Assembly (NCBI RefSeq): GCF_009925085.1
Contig: NZ_JAABNR010000010.1
Location: forward strand, 62,001-126,000
Direction of reading: 5' to 3'
DNA length: 64,000 bases
Source: Stagnihabitans tardus
GTDB taxonomy: Bacteria; Pseudomonadota; Alphaproteobacteria; Rhodobacterales; Rhodobacteraceae
This document shows, piece after piece, positions 1 through 8,417 of the stretch. The notes beneath the pieces are model-generated. The model had not been told where the DNA came from. It did no database searches and saw only the letters and a list, made by a program, of their open reading frames with translations. The stretch's first letter is position 1, and each line of letters begins with the position of its first letter. Made by a program: the position numbers and the translations under genes.

Positions 1-2316
1 TCGCACACGATCTGGGTGCGGTTTCCGGTGTCCCATTTTGAAGCTGACACCTCGTCAAGCACACCCAAGTATCGCAACATGGATCTCAATGTTGCAAATG
101 TTGTGATCTGGACGACTACGCCTTGGACCATCCCACAAAACCGCGCGGTGTCGTTTGGCCCGAACATCTCTTATGGTCTCTACCGGGTCGACGCTAAGGC
201 CGAGAATTCTAGCACTGTCATTGGTGAGACCTTCATCATCGCAGACGCGCTGAGTGAGGCTGTAAAAGCTGCATCAAGAATTGAAGCGCTTACGCGTCTT
301 CGCTCGGTGGAACCCGCAGAGTTTGAAGGGATGGTCCTCGCCCATCCTTACCGCGGTATCGAGGGCGGCAAGGGCGAGTGGGATTATCCGGTTCCTATGC
401 TGCCGGGCGAGCATGTGACCGACGACGCGGGCACGGGGTTCGTGCATACGGCTCCGTCGCATGGCGATGACGACTACCAGATGGGGCTGAAGTTCGGCCT
501 TCCCATGACCTATAACGTCGAGGCCGATGGCACCTATCGCCAGAGCCTGCCGCTCTTCGGCGGCCAGGCCATCCTGCGCTCCGAGCCTGATCCCAAGAAC
601 AAGCGCAACCCCTGGGAGGGGGCGGCGAATGTCTCCAACATCAAGGCCTTGGCCGGCGTCGGCGCGCTTTTCGCCAAGGGCACGATGCTGCATTCCTATC
701 CGCATTCCTGGCGCTCCAAGGCTCCGCTGATCTACCGCAACACCCCGCAGTGGTTCGCCGCCATCGACCGCAAGCTGGAGGATGGGCTGGGGAACTATGG
801 CTCCACGATCCGCGAGCGGGCGCTGACCTCGATCCGCGAGCTCGTGACCTTCACCCCCGCCATCGGCAAGAACCGCCTGCAAGCGATGATCGAGAACCGC
901 CCGGACTGGGTGCTCTCGCGTCAACGCGCCTGGGGCGTGCCCTTGACTTGCTTCGTCAAGAAGGGCGCGCAGCCGAGTGATGCCGACTTCCTTCTGCGCA
1001 ACGCGGAAGTCAACGCCCGCATCAAGGCCGCCTTCGAGGCCGAGGGCGCGGATGTCTGGTATGTGCAAGGCTTCAAGGAAAAGGTCCTCGCTGGCCTCGC
1101 CGATCCGTCGCAATATGAACAGGTCTATGACGTGCTGGACGTCTGGTTCGATAGTGGCTCCACCCATGCCTTCGTGCTGCGCGACCGTGAGGACGGCTCG
1201 GAGGACGGCGTCGCCGACCTTTACCTCGAGGGCACCGACCAGCATCGCGGCTGGTTCCATTCCTCGCTCTTGCAGGCCTCGGGCACCAAGGGCCGGGCAC
1301 CGTATCGCGGCCTTCTGACCCATGGCTTCACGCTGGACGAGAAGGGCATGAAGATGTCCAAGTCGCTTGGCAACACGGTCGCCCCCGAAGAGGTCATCAA
1401 GGAATATGGCGCCGATATCCTGCGGCTTTGGGTGGCCTTGTCGGACTACACCCAGGACCTGCGCATCGGGAAAGAGATCCTGAAGGGCACGGCCGACAGC
1501 TACCGCCGCCTGCGCAACACGATGCGCTATATGCTGGGCGCGCTGAACGGCTTCGAGGCCGCCGAGCGGGTGGATGCCGCTGACATGCCCGAGCTGGAGC
1601 AATGGGTCCTCCACCGCCTGTCCGAGCTTGATGAGCAGGTCCGCGCGGGCTATGCGGCTTATGACTTCCAGGGCGTCTTCCAGAAGCTCTTTACCTTTGC
1701 CACGACCGACCTCAGCGCCTTCTATTTCGACATCCGCAAGGACTCGCTTTACTGCGACGCGCCCTCCAGCCTCACCCGCCGCGCCTGCCGCACGGTGATG
1801 GAGGCGCTGTATGACCGGCTGACGACCTGGCTGGCCCCGATCCTGGTCTTCACCATGGAAGAGGTCTGGCTTTGCCGTCACCCGGGCGAGGATAGCTCGG
1901 TCCACCTGCAAGACCTGCCCGAGACGCCGAAGGCGTGGCGCAACGAGGCCCTGGCCCAGAAGTGGGAGGGCATCCGCGCCGCCCGCCGCACCGTCACCGG
2001 CGCCTTGGAGGTGCAGCGGACGGCCAAGGTGATCGGCGCCTCCCTCGAGGCCGCGCCTGTCGTCCATGTCACCGATACCGCGATCCTGGCCGCGCTGAAG
2101 TCGGTGAATTTCGCCGACCTCTGCATCACCTCTGGCCTGCAACTGACCGCCGACCCCGAGCCTGCGGAGGCCTTCCGCCTGCCCGAAGTCCAAGGCGTCG
2201 GCGTGGTCTTCGAACATGCAACGGGCGAGAAATGTCAGCGCTGCTGGAAGGTTCTGCCCGATGTCGGAACCCACAAGCACCCGGGCACCTGCGCCCGCTG
2301 CAACGACGCGCTGTAA
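1..2316 (+). CDS. ileS: Isoleucyl-tRNA synthetase, 3' part (5' end outside window)
   Basis: Class I aminoacyl-tRNA synthetase that charges tRNA-Ile in the cytoplasm. The frame is open from base 1, so the gene is cut by the window edge; about 771 residues remain and roughly 200 N-terminal residues (with the HIGH motif) are missing. Visible landmarks are the threonine-rich editing-domain stretch TTTPWTIPQNRAV near the start, the catalytic KMSKS loop (GMKMSKSLGN, around base 1350), the anticodon-binding region, and a C-terminal zinc finger with CQRCW and CARC cysteine pairs. The first 300 bases or so are clearly less GC-rich (about 53%) and use codons such as gca, aca, caa and gtt that are rarer downstream. 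A terminator follows directly. Confidence 0.97.
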   Translation, partial: SHTIWVRFPVSHFEADTSSSTPKYRNMDLNVANVVIWTTTPWTIPQNRAVSFGPNISYGLYRVDAKAENSSTVIGETFIIADALSEAVKAASRIEALTRLRSVEPAEFEGMVLAHPYRGIEGGKGEWDYPVPMLPGEHVTDDAGTGFVHTAPSHGDDDYQMGLKFGLPMTYNVEADGTYRQSLPLFGGQAILRSEPDPKNKRNPWEGAANVSNIKALAGVGALFAKGTMLHSYPHSWRSKAPLIYRNTPQWFAAIDRKLEDGLGNYGSTIRERALTSIRELVTFTPAIGKNRLQAMIENRPDWVLSRQRAWGVPLTCFVKKGAQPSDADFLLRNAEVNARIKAAFEAEGADVWYVQGFKEKVLAGLADPSQYEQVYDVLDVWFDSGSTHAFVLRDREDGSEDGVADLYLEGTDQHRGWFHSSLLQASGTKGRAPYRGLLTHGFTLDEKGMKMSKSLGNTVAPEEVIKEYGADILRLWVALSDYTQDLRIGKEILKGTADSYRRLRNTMRYMLGALNGFEAAERVDAADMPELEQWVLHRLSELDEQVRAGYAAYDFQGVFQKLFTFATTDLSAFYFDIRKDSLYCDAPSSLTRRACRTVMEALYDRLTTWLAPILVFTMEEVWLCRHPGEDSSVHLQDLPETPKAWRNEALAQKWEGIRAARRTVTGALEVQRTAKVIGASLEAAPVVHVTDTAILAALKSVNFADLCITSGLQLTADPEPAEAFRLPEVQGVGVVFEHATGEKCQRCWKVLPDVGTHKHPGTCARCNDAL

Positions 2317-2318
2317 TC

Positions 2319-2342
2319 GGGGGCCTTCGGGCCCCCTTTTCC
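2319..2342 (+). terminator. Rho-independent terminator after ileS
   Basis: A stem GGGGGCC/GGCCCCC with a TTCG loop is followed by TTTTCC. It starts three bases after the ileS stop codon and ends just before the next start codon, so ogt transcription probably depends on read-through or on a promoter inside ileS. Confidence 0.8.
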
Positions 2343-2352
2343 TTGGGACCCC

Positions 2353-2793
2353 ATGCGCCAGACCCTGATCACCCCCCTTGGCCCCATCAGCCTCTCGGAG
2401 GAGGATGGCGCCTTGACCGCGCTGCACTGGCGCGAGGGGACCGATAGCTCCCCCCTGATCACCGAGGCCCTGGCCCAGCTGCAGGCGTATTTCGCGGGCC
2501 GGCTCATGGCCTTCGACCTGCCCCTGGCCTTTCGCCCCGGCCTGACCGGCGCGGTGCAGCGGCAGATGGTGCAGATCCCCAAGGGCGAGACGCGGACCTA
2601 TGGCCAGATCGCCCGTGCCGTGAAGGCCCCGGCCCAGGCCGTGGGCCAGGCCTGCGGGGCCAATCCGCTGCCGATCCTCGTGCCCTGCCACCGGGTGCTG
2701 GGGGCGACGACCCTGGGCGGCTTCTCGGCGCCGGGGGGTGTCGAGGCCAAGGTCTGGCTTCTGCGCCACGAGGGCGGGACGCTGCTGCTATAA
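2353..2793 (+). CDS. ogt: Methylated-DNA--protein-cysteine methyltransferase
   Basis: Suicide DNA-repair enzyme that moves the alkyl group from O6-alkylguanine to its own cysteine. The 146-residue product carries the hallmark PCHRVLG active-site motif near residue 115 (Cys is the acceptor), preceded by the DNA-binding helix region (TYGQIARAV) and followed by GGFSAPGG. It is a little shorter than the usual 150-180 residues of Ogt and lacks an Ada regulatory domain. The gene lies 36 bp after ileS, behind a terminator. Ogt and Ada-C type names are both in use; the activity is safe, the exact symbol less so. Confidence 0.9.
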   Translation: MRQTLITPLGPISLSEEDGALTALHWREGTDSSPLITEALAQLQAYFAGRLMAFDLPLAFRPGLTGAVQRQMVQIPKGETRTYGQIARAVKAPAQAVGQACGANPLPILVPCHRVLGATTLGGFSAPGGVEAKVWLLRHEGGTLLL

Positions 2794-2902
2794 CGTTACA
2801 GTTTGCCCCGCCCCCGTCACAAAACGTGAAAAACCAAAGCATCGCCAGTCTCTTCCGATGCAGCACCCCGGCCTGTAGAGAGTCCCAAACGGAGGGAGAG
2901 CG

Positions 2903-4057
2903 ATGCAAGAGAATGCTGCCATGGGGCGCTGGGCGGTGGCCGCCCTGTTTCTGATCAACGGCTTCAACATGGGTGCCTGGGCGCCGCAGATCCCCAAGAT
3001 GATGGAGCGTCACGGCATCGACTCCGGCCTCATGGGGGTCTTGATCGTCATGATCGGCCTGGGCGCGGTTTCGGCCATGATCTTCGCGGGCAAGCTCATC
3101 GCGGCCCATGGGTCGCGGCGCATGGTCCTGGTCTTTGCCTGCTGTTTCATCCCGATGTTCCCCCTGATGATCCTGATGCCCTCACCCTGGTTGGCCGTGC
3201 CCTTCCTGATCGGTTTCGGCGCCTTTGGCGGCTGCATGGATGTGGCGATGAATGCCAATGCGGTCTCGGTCGAACAAAAGCTCGGCCGGGCGATCATGTC
3301 CTCCTCCCACGGGTTCTGGAGCCTGGGCGGCTTCATCGGCGGCGCCTTTGGCGGCAAGGCGATCGAGACCTTGGGCTATGGCGGCCAGGCCTTGGCCGTG
3401 GCGGCCTTGTGCGCGCTGACGCTTCTGGTCATGGCGCGCTACATCGTCACCGACCCCCCGCATGAGGCGGCCGAAAAGCCCAAGGCGCGCATGTTCCCGC
3501 CGGTGCCGGTGCTTTACCTTCTGGGCGCCATGGCCCTGTTTTCCATGGTGCCCGAGGGCGCGGTGCTGGACTGGGCGGCGGTCTATGTCCAGCGCGAGCT
3601 TGGCGCCAACCTGACCGAGGCGGGGCTGGCCTTCGGGCTTTTCTCGGGCGCCATGGCCGTGGTGCGCTTCATGGGCGACGCGGTCAGGAACCGCTTCGGC
3701 GCGGTGACGACGCTGCGCGCCTCGGGGATCATCGGGGGTGTCGGGCTGGTGATCGGGGCGCTGGCGCCTTCGACCGAGGTGGCCATCGCGGGCTTTGCCT
3801 TTGCGGGCATCGGGGTGGCCAACATGGTGCCGATCATGTTCTCGGCCGCCGGGAATTACCCGGGCCTGCCGCCGGGCTCCGGCATCGCGACCACGACCAT
3901 GATCGGCTATGCGGGCTACCTGCTGGCGCCCTCGGTCATCGGCTTCGTCGCCCAGTATGTGGGCTTCCGCTACACCTATGCCACGGTCGCCATCCTGCTC
4001 CTGGTGGTGGCTTCGCTGGCAGGCCGTGCGAAGGCGGCCGATGGGGTGAAGGGCTGA
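2903..4057 (+). CDS. MFS transporter (YbjJ-like)
   Basis: Inner-membrane major facilitator superfamily transporter of 384 residues with about twelve hydrophobic segments. The N-terminal loop after the second helix has the MFS-type HGSRRMVLV basic signature, and there are glycine-rich segments (GFGAFGGCMDVAMNANAV) typical of the YbjJ/FucP-like branch. The start at 2903 has a strong Shine-Dalgarno GGAGGGAG just upstream. It stands alone between ogt and the ABC transporter. The substrate cannot be read from sequence; sugars or small organic compounds are possible. Confidence 0.85.
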   Translation: MQENAAMGRWAVAALFLINGFNMGAWAPQIPKMMERHGIDSGLMGVLIVMIGLGAVSAMIFAGKLIAAHGSRRMVLVFACCFIPMFPLMILMPSPWLAVPFLIGFGAFGGCMDVAMNANAVSVEQKLGRAIMSSSHGFWSLGGFIGGAFGGKAIETLGYGGQALAVAALCALTLLVMARYIVTDPPHEAAEKPKARMFPPVPVLYLLGAMALFSMVPEGAVLDWAAVYVQRELGANLTEAGLAFGLFSGAMAVVRFMGDAVRNRFGAVTTLRASGIIGGVGLVIGALAPSTEVAIAGFAFAGIGVANMVPIMFSAAGNYPGLPPGSGIATTTMIGYAGYLLAPSVIGFVAQYVGFRYTYATVAILLLVVASLAGRAKAADGVKG

Positions 4058-4146
4058 CGCAGTTCCTGCTTGCTTAACTCTGGCGGCGGTTCAATATGAT
4101 CAAATGAATCGCCGCCCGTCAGAGGCGGCAAACAGGGAGCCTTGAC

Positions 4147-5298
4147 ATGAAAAGCTTGCAGATCCTGCTGACCTCGACCCTGGCCTTCAGCCTGGGTGCG
4201 GGGCCGGTCCTGGCCCAGGCCACCGCCGTCGGCGATGGCGAGGGCGAATTGTCCATCGTCGCCTGGCCCGGCTATATCGAGCGCGGCGAAAGCGACAAGG
4301 CCTATGACTGGGTGACCAAGTTCGAGGAAGCCTCGGGCTGCAAGGTCACGGTCAAGACGGCGGCGACCTCGGACGAGATGGTGTCGCTCATGAACCAGGG
4401 CGGCTTCGACCTGGTCACGGCCTCGGGCGATGCGTCCTTGCGCCTGGTGGCGGGGAAAAAGGTCCAGCCGGTGAACATCGACCTGGTGCCCTCCTGGTCC
4501 AAGGTCGATGACCGGCTGAAGGATGCGCCCTGGCACACGGTGGACGGCGTGCATTACGGCGTGCCCTATCAGTGGGGCCCCAATGTGCTGATGTACAACA
4601 CCGAGGTCTTCCCGACCGCGCCCACCTCCTGGTCGGTGGTCTTCGAGGCCCAGGACCTGCCCGATGGCAAGCCCAACAAGGGCCGCGTCCAGGCCTATGA
4701 CGGCCCGATCTACATCGCCGATGCCGCGATCTACCTGAAGGCCACCAAGCCCGAGCTGGGCATCACCGACCCCTATGCCCTGACCCAGGCGCAATACGAT
4801 GCCGCCTTGGAGCTTCTGCGCGGCCAGCGCGACCTCGTGGGCCGTTATTGGCATGACGCGGCCGTGCAGGTCGATGACTTCAAGAACGAGGGGCTGGTGG
4901 CCTCCTCCTCCTGGCCCTACCAGGTCAACCTCTTGAAGAGCGAAGGCGCCAAGGTCGAACAGACCATCCCCTCCGAGGGCGCGACCGGCTGGGCCGATAC
5001 GCTGATGCTGGCGACGGACTCTGCCCATCCGAACTGCGCCTACAAGTTCATGGAGCACTCGCTGAGCTCGAACCTGCAAAGCGACCTCTCGGTCTGGTTC
5101 GGCTCGGTGCCGGTGGTGCCCGCGGCTTGCACGGATGGTTCGGGGATGCAGACGGCCGAGGGCTGCGCGGCCAATGGGTCGGAGTTCTTCGACAAGATCG
5201 CCTTCTGGAAGACTCCGGTGGCCGAATGCGCGGCGGGGACCTGCGTGCCCTATCGCCAGTGGGTCGAGGATTACATCGCCATCATCGGCAACAACTGA
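4147..5298 (+). CDS. ABC transporter periplasmic substrate-binding protein (YdcS/PotD-like)
   Basis: Extracytoplasmic receptor of a polyamine-type ABC importer. The 383-residue protein begins with a cleavable signal peptide (MKSLQILLTSTLAFSLGAG, cleavage likely after VLA) and continues with the LSIVAWPGYIERG strand typical of PotD/PotF/YdcS proteins. Four C-terminal cysteines (CTDGS, EGCA, ECAAGTC) may form disulfides. It is followed 67 bp later by ATPase, permease and permease genes. Gene order and sizes (383/331/310/268 residues) match E. coli ydcSTUV, usually assigned to spermidine/putrescine-like substrates. The substrate here is inferred. Confidence 0.85.
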   Translation: MKSLQILLTSTLAFSLGAGPVLAQATAVGDGEGELSIVAWPGYIERGESDKAYDWVTKFEEASGCKVTVKTAATSDEMVSLMNQGGFDLVTASGDASLRLVAGKKVQPVNIDLVPSWSKVDDRLKDAPWHTVDGVHYGVPYQWGPNVLMYNTEVFPTAPTSWSVVFEAQDLPDGKPNKGRVQAYDGPIYIADAAIYLKATKPELGITDPYALTQAQYDAALELLRGQRDLVGRYWHDAAVQVDDFKNEGLVASSSWPYQVNLLKSEGAKVEQTIPSEGATGWADTLMLATDSAHPNCAYKFMEHSLSSNLQSDLSVWFGSVPVVPAACTDGSGMQTAEGCAANGSEFFDKIAFWKTPVAECAAGTCVPYRQWVEDYIAIIGNN

Positions 5299-5365
5299 CT
5301 GATGCGCGACCCCCGGGGCCCTTGGGCCCCGGGGAGCCACAGCCCGCCCCGCGGGAGGAGACCCC

Positions 5366-6361
5366 ATGTCCGCCGTTCAATTCCAGGCCGTCTCGCGGCA
5401 TTTCCCCTCGTCCCGTGGCCTGGTGCGCGCCGTGGATGGCGTGGACCTGACGATCCGCGAAGGCTCCTTCTTCGCCATGCTGGGGCCCTCGGGGTCCGGC
5501 AAGACGACTTGCCTGCGCCTGATCTCGGGCTTTGAGACGCCCACCTCCGGCGCCATCCGCATCTTCGGCGAGGATGTCAGCCAGACCCCGCCCCATCTGC
5601 GCAACGTGAACACGGTCTTCCAGGATTACGCCCTGTTTCCGCACCTGAACGTGCGCGATAACGTGGCTTACGGCTTGATGGTCAAGGGCGTCGGGCGGAG
5701 CGAACGCTACAAATCCGCCGAAGAGATGCTGGCCCTGGTGAAGCTCGACGGCTACGGCGACCGCAAGCCCGGCCAGCTTTCGGGCGGGCAAAGGCAGCGC
5801 GTGGCCCTGGCCCGGGCCCTGGTGAACAAGCCCCGGGTGCTGCTTCTGGACGAGCCGCTCGGCGCCTTGGACCTGAAGCTCCGCGAGGCGATGCAGGACG
5901 AGCTGAAGGCCCTGCAGCACCGGCTTGGCATCACCTTCGTCTTCGTGACCCATGACCAGCACGAGGCCCTGTCCATGGCCGACAGCCTCGCCGTCTTTTC
6001 CGAGGGCAAGATCGCGCAGATCGGCACGCCCGAGGAGGTCTATACCCGCCCCCGTTCCCGCTTCGTGGCCGATTTCGTGGGGTCCTCGAACGTCCTGCCC
6101 CCGGCCCTGACAAGGGCGCTGGGCGGCCCCGAGGCCTGGGCCTCGCTGCGCCCCGAGGTCACCGGCCTGGCCCCCCCGGGCGCCGTGCGCGGGCCCGTAA
6201 CAGCGCTGCGCTATCAAGGCGCGGGAACGCGGGTCGTGATCGACCTCCAGGGCAGCGAAGTCGCGGCCCTCATCCCGGCGGGCGCCCCCTTGCCCGAGCC
6301 CGGCCAGGAGGTCTCCATCGCCTTCGCCCCCGCTGCCCTGCATGTGATGGAGGGGCAATGA
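5366..6361 (+). CDS. ABC transporter ATP-binding protein (YdcT/PotA-like)
   Basis: Cytoplasmic ATPase that powers the importer encoded around it. The 331 residues include Walker A (GPSGSGKTT, near residue 38), Q-loop (FQDYALFPHL), ABC signature (LSGGQRQRVALARAL), Walker B (LLLDEPLGALD) and the switch histidine (VTHDQHEA). The C-terminal 90 or so residues form the TOBE-type domain of polyamine/iron/molybdate-class ATPases. The start has an excellent ribosome-binding site (GGGAGGAG). Unusually, 325 bp of noncoding DNA with an inverted pair of dispersed repeats separates it from the permease genes. Confidence 0.92.
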   Translation: MSAVQFQAVSRHFPSSRGLVRAVDGVDLTIREGSFFAMLGPSGSGKTTCLRLISGFETPTSGAIRIFGEDVSQTPPHLRNVNTVFQDYALFPHLNVRDNVAYGLMVKGVGRSERYKSAEEMLALVKLDGYGDRKPGQLSGGQRQRVALARALVNKPRVLLLDEPLGALDLKLREAMQDELKALQHRLGITFVFVTHDQHEALSMADSLAVFSEGKIAQIGTPEEVYTRPRSRFVADFVGSSNVLPPALTRALGGPEAWASLRPEVTGLAPPGAVRGPVTALRYQGAGTRVVIDLQGSEVAALIPAGAPLPEPGQEVSIAFAPAALHVMEGQ

Positions 6362-6461
6362 TGCAAGCCCCCCAGGCCCGGCGCTCCAGCCCCCTCCCAG
6401 CCCAGCCACCGGCCGGGCGGTCATCGGGGAAGCCCTCCAATGGATGTCCGACCCCTCATCC

Positions 6462-6491
6462 TCCCCGGAGTATTTGGGCCAAATTGAAAGC
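6462..6491 (+). repeat. Dispersed palindromic element, copy A
   Basis: The block runs from CCCCGGAG to AATTGAAAGC with the central 13-bp palindrome ATTTGGGCCAAAT at 6472-6484. It lacks one A found after CCGGAG in most other copies. Copy B lies downstream in reverse orientation. Confidence 0.85.
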
Positions 6492-6610
6492 CGCAAGGTC
6501 AGGCTCCGCAAGGGGCCGCGCAGTCCTTGTCCCCGCGTGCCGCAGCCTATACTTCGTCGCGCCATCAAGGGGCAGAGTTGAAACCTCCCGCCTCGCTCCC
6601 GCCGCCTTTG

Positions 6611-6642
6611 GCTTTCAATTTGGCCCAAATATCTCCGGGGGG
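6611..6642 (-). repeat. Dispersed palindromic element, copy B (inverted)
   Basis: Reverse orientation copy with its core palindrome at 6618-6630. Read on the minus strand it is preceded by a GC hairpin (6647-6662), as in copies C, D and F. Together with copy A it can form a long stem. Confidence 0.85.
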
Positions 6643-6686
6643 GATAGGGGGACGGCGCCCCCCTGGGTGGGCGTGGAGGGCACGGC

Positions 6687-7619
6687 ATGACGGCTGTTCT
6701 GCCTTCGCGCGGGGTCGCAGATCGGCTGACCGGGCTCTTCTGGCGCCATCCGGGGGTGCTGACCGCGCTTCTCCTCAGCCCGCCCTTCCTGTGGCTCGTC
6801 GTCGTCTACCTGGGCTCCCTGGCCGCTTTGCTGTTGCAGAGCTTCTACTCCATCGACGATTTCTCGGGCCTGATCGTGCCCGAGTTCACGCTTACGACCC
6901 TGGGGCGGCTCTTGAAACCCTCGAACCTCAGCGTGATCTGGCGGACGCTGATGATGGCCTCGGCGGTGTCCTTGGCCTCGATCCTGGTGGCCTTTCCCAT
7001 CGCCTGGTATGCGGCGCGCTTTGCCAAGGGGCGGTGGAAGGCGGTCTTCTACCTGGGCGTCATGCTGCCCTTGTGGTCCTCTTACCTGGTCAAGGTCTAT
7101 GCCTGGAAGCTGATCCTCGCCAAGGAGGGCATCGTCAGCTGGGCCGCCGAGGCCACCCATACGACCCCGGTCCTCGATGCCGTCCTGTCCTTGCCCGTCA
7201 TCGGGGGGAACTCGCTCTCCACCTCCTACCTCGGCATGTTCCTGGTCTTTCTCTATGTCTGGCTGCCCTACATGATCCTGCCCCTGCAAGCGGCACTGGA
7301 ACGCGTGCCGCAGAGCCTGTTGGAGGCCTCCTCCGACCTGGGCGCCACCCGGGCGCAGACGTTCCGCACCGTGGTCCTGCCCCTGGCCATGCCGGGGATG
7401 ATCGCGGGGTCGATCTTCACCTTCTCCTTGACCCTGGGCGATTACATCATCCCCCAGATCATCGGCAATTCGGCCAGCTTCATCGGCATGGCGGTCTATC
7501 AGCTGCAGGGCACGGCCGGAGACATCCCCCTCGCCGCCGCCTTCGCCCTGGTGCCCATCCTGATCATGCTGGTCTATCTCGCCATCGCCCGCCGGATGGG
7601 AGCCTTCGATGCACTCTGA
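6687..7619 (+). CDS. ABC transporter permease (YdcU/PotB-like)
   Basis: Inner-membrane subunit of the polyamine-type importer. It has 310 residues with six or so hydrophobic segments and the EAA-type cytoplasmic loop ([21 protein letters not shown], around residues 212-232) that docks on the ATPase. Start ATG at 6687 follows a GGAGGG-like site. The 3' end overlaps the next permease gene by 11 bases, which implies coupled translation. Family assignment is strong; substrate is inferred from the binding protein and gene order. Confidence 0.9.
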   Translation: MTAVLPSRGVADRLTGLFWRHPGVLTALLLSPPFLWLVVVYLGSLAALLLQSFYSIDDFSGLIVPEFTLTTLGRLLKPSNLSVIWRTLMMASAVSLASILVAFPIAWYAARFAKGRWKAVFYLGVMLPLWSSYLVKVYAWKLILAKEGIVSWAAEATHTTPVLDAVLSLPVIGGNSLSTSYLGMFLVFLYVWLPYMILPLQAALERVPQSLLEASSDLGATRAQTFRTVVLPLAMPGMIAGSIFTFSLTLGDYIIPQIIGNSASFIGMAVYQLQGTAGDIPLAAAFALVPILIMLVYLAIARRMGAFDAL

Positions 7620-8415
7620 CCGCGCCTCCTGGGGGCTGAAGATCACCGCGGGGCTCGGGCTCTTGTTCCTGCACCTGCCCATCCTTTTGATCTTCCTCTA
7701 CGCCTTCACCACCGAAGAGCGCTCTTACGCCTTCCCGCCCCCCGGCCTGACGCTGCAATGGTTCGCCGTGGCCTGGGAGCGGCAGGACATCTGGGACGCC
7801 ATGGCCCTGTCGCTGAAGGTCGCGGCCTGGGCCACGGCCCTGGCCATGATCCTCGGCACGCTTGCGGCTGGCGCCATGAGCGGGGCGCGGTTCTTTGGCC
7901 GCGACCAGGTGACGCTCCTGGTCCTTTTGCCCATCGCCCTGCCGGGGATCGTCACCGGGCTTGCGCTGCGGTCGGCCTTTGGCGAGATGGGGATGGCCTT
8001 TTCCACCCTGACCATCGTTCTGGGCCATGCGACCTTCTGCATCGTCATCGTCTATAACAATGCCGTCGCCCGAATGCGCAGGCTGTCGGGCGCCATCCTC
8101 GAGGCCTCGGCCGACCTGGGCGCCAATTCCTTCCAGACCTTCCGCCATATCCTTCTGCCCAACCTCGGCTCGGCGCTTCTGGCGGGGGGCATGCTGGCCT
8201 TTGCCTTGTCTTTCGACGAGGTCATCGTCACGACCTTTACCGCAGGCCAGCAGTCCACCATCCCGATCTGGATGCTGGAAGAGCTGATCCGCCCGCATCA
8301 GCGCCCGGTGACCAATGTCGTCGCCATGGTGGTCTTTGCGGCGACCGTCCTGCCCATTCTCCTGGCCTTTTACCTGACGCGGGGCGGGTCCGAGACTGCG
8401 GGCGGAGGCAAGTAG
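7609..8415 (+). CDS. ABC transporter permease (YdcV/PotC-like)
   Basis: Second membrane subunit of the same importer: 268 residues, about six hydrophobic segments, and an EAA loop ([21 protein letters not shown]) near residues 164-184. It overlaps the preceding permease by 11 bases. The stop codon (TAG, 8413-8415) lies two bases from the stop of the convergent NRPS-like gene; both stops sit in the palindrome TAGGCCTA, so no terminator hairpin lies between the two genes. Confidence 0.9.
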   Translation: MHSDRASWGLKITAGLGLLFLHLPILLIFLYAFTTEERSYAFPPPGLTLQWFAVAWERQDIWDAMALSLKVAAWATALAMILGTLAAGAMSGARFFGRDQVTLLVLLPIALPGIVTGLALRSAFGEMGMAFSTLTIVLGHATFCIVIVYNNAVARMRRLSGAILEASADLGANSFQTFRHILLPNLGSALLAGGMLAFALSFDEVIVTTFTAGQQSTIPIWMLEELIRPHQRPVTNVVAMVVFAATVLPILLAFYLTRGGSETAGGGK

Positions 8416-8417
8416 GC

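Larger units (their letters stand above)
6362..6686. other. 325-bp noncoding gap inside ABC transporter operon, holding an inverted repeat pair
   Basis: No credible gene is seen. The stretch holds two copies of the dispersed palindromic element in opposite orientation (6462-6491 and 6611-6642), separated by about 119 bp, and a small GC hairpin (GGGGG 6647-6651, CCCCC 6658-6662). In RNA the two copies could pair over roughly 30 bp with a one-base bulge, making a large stem between the ATPase and permease cistrons. This could weaken or process the transcript. That effect is inferred. Confidence 0.7.
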
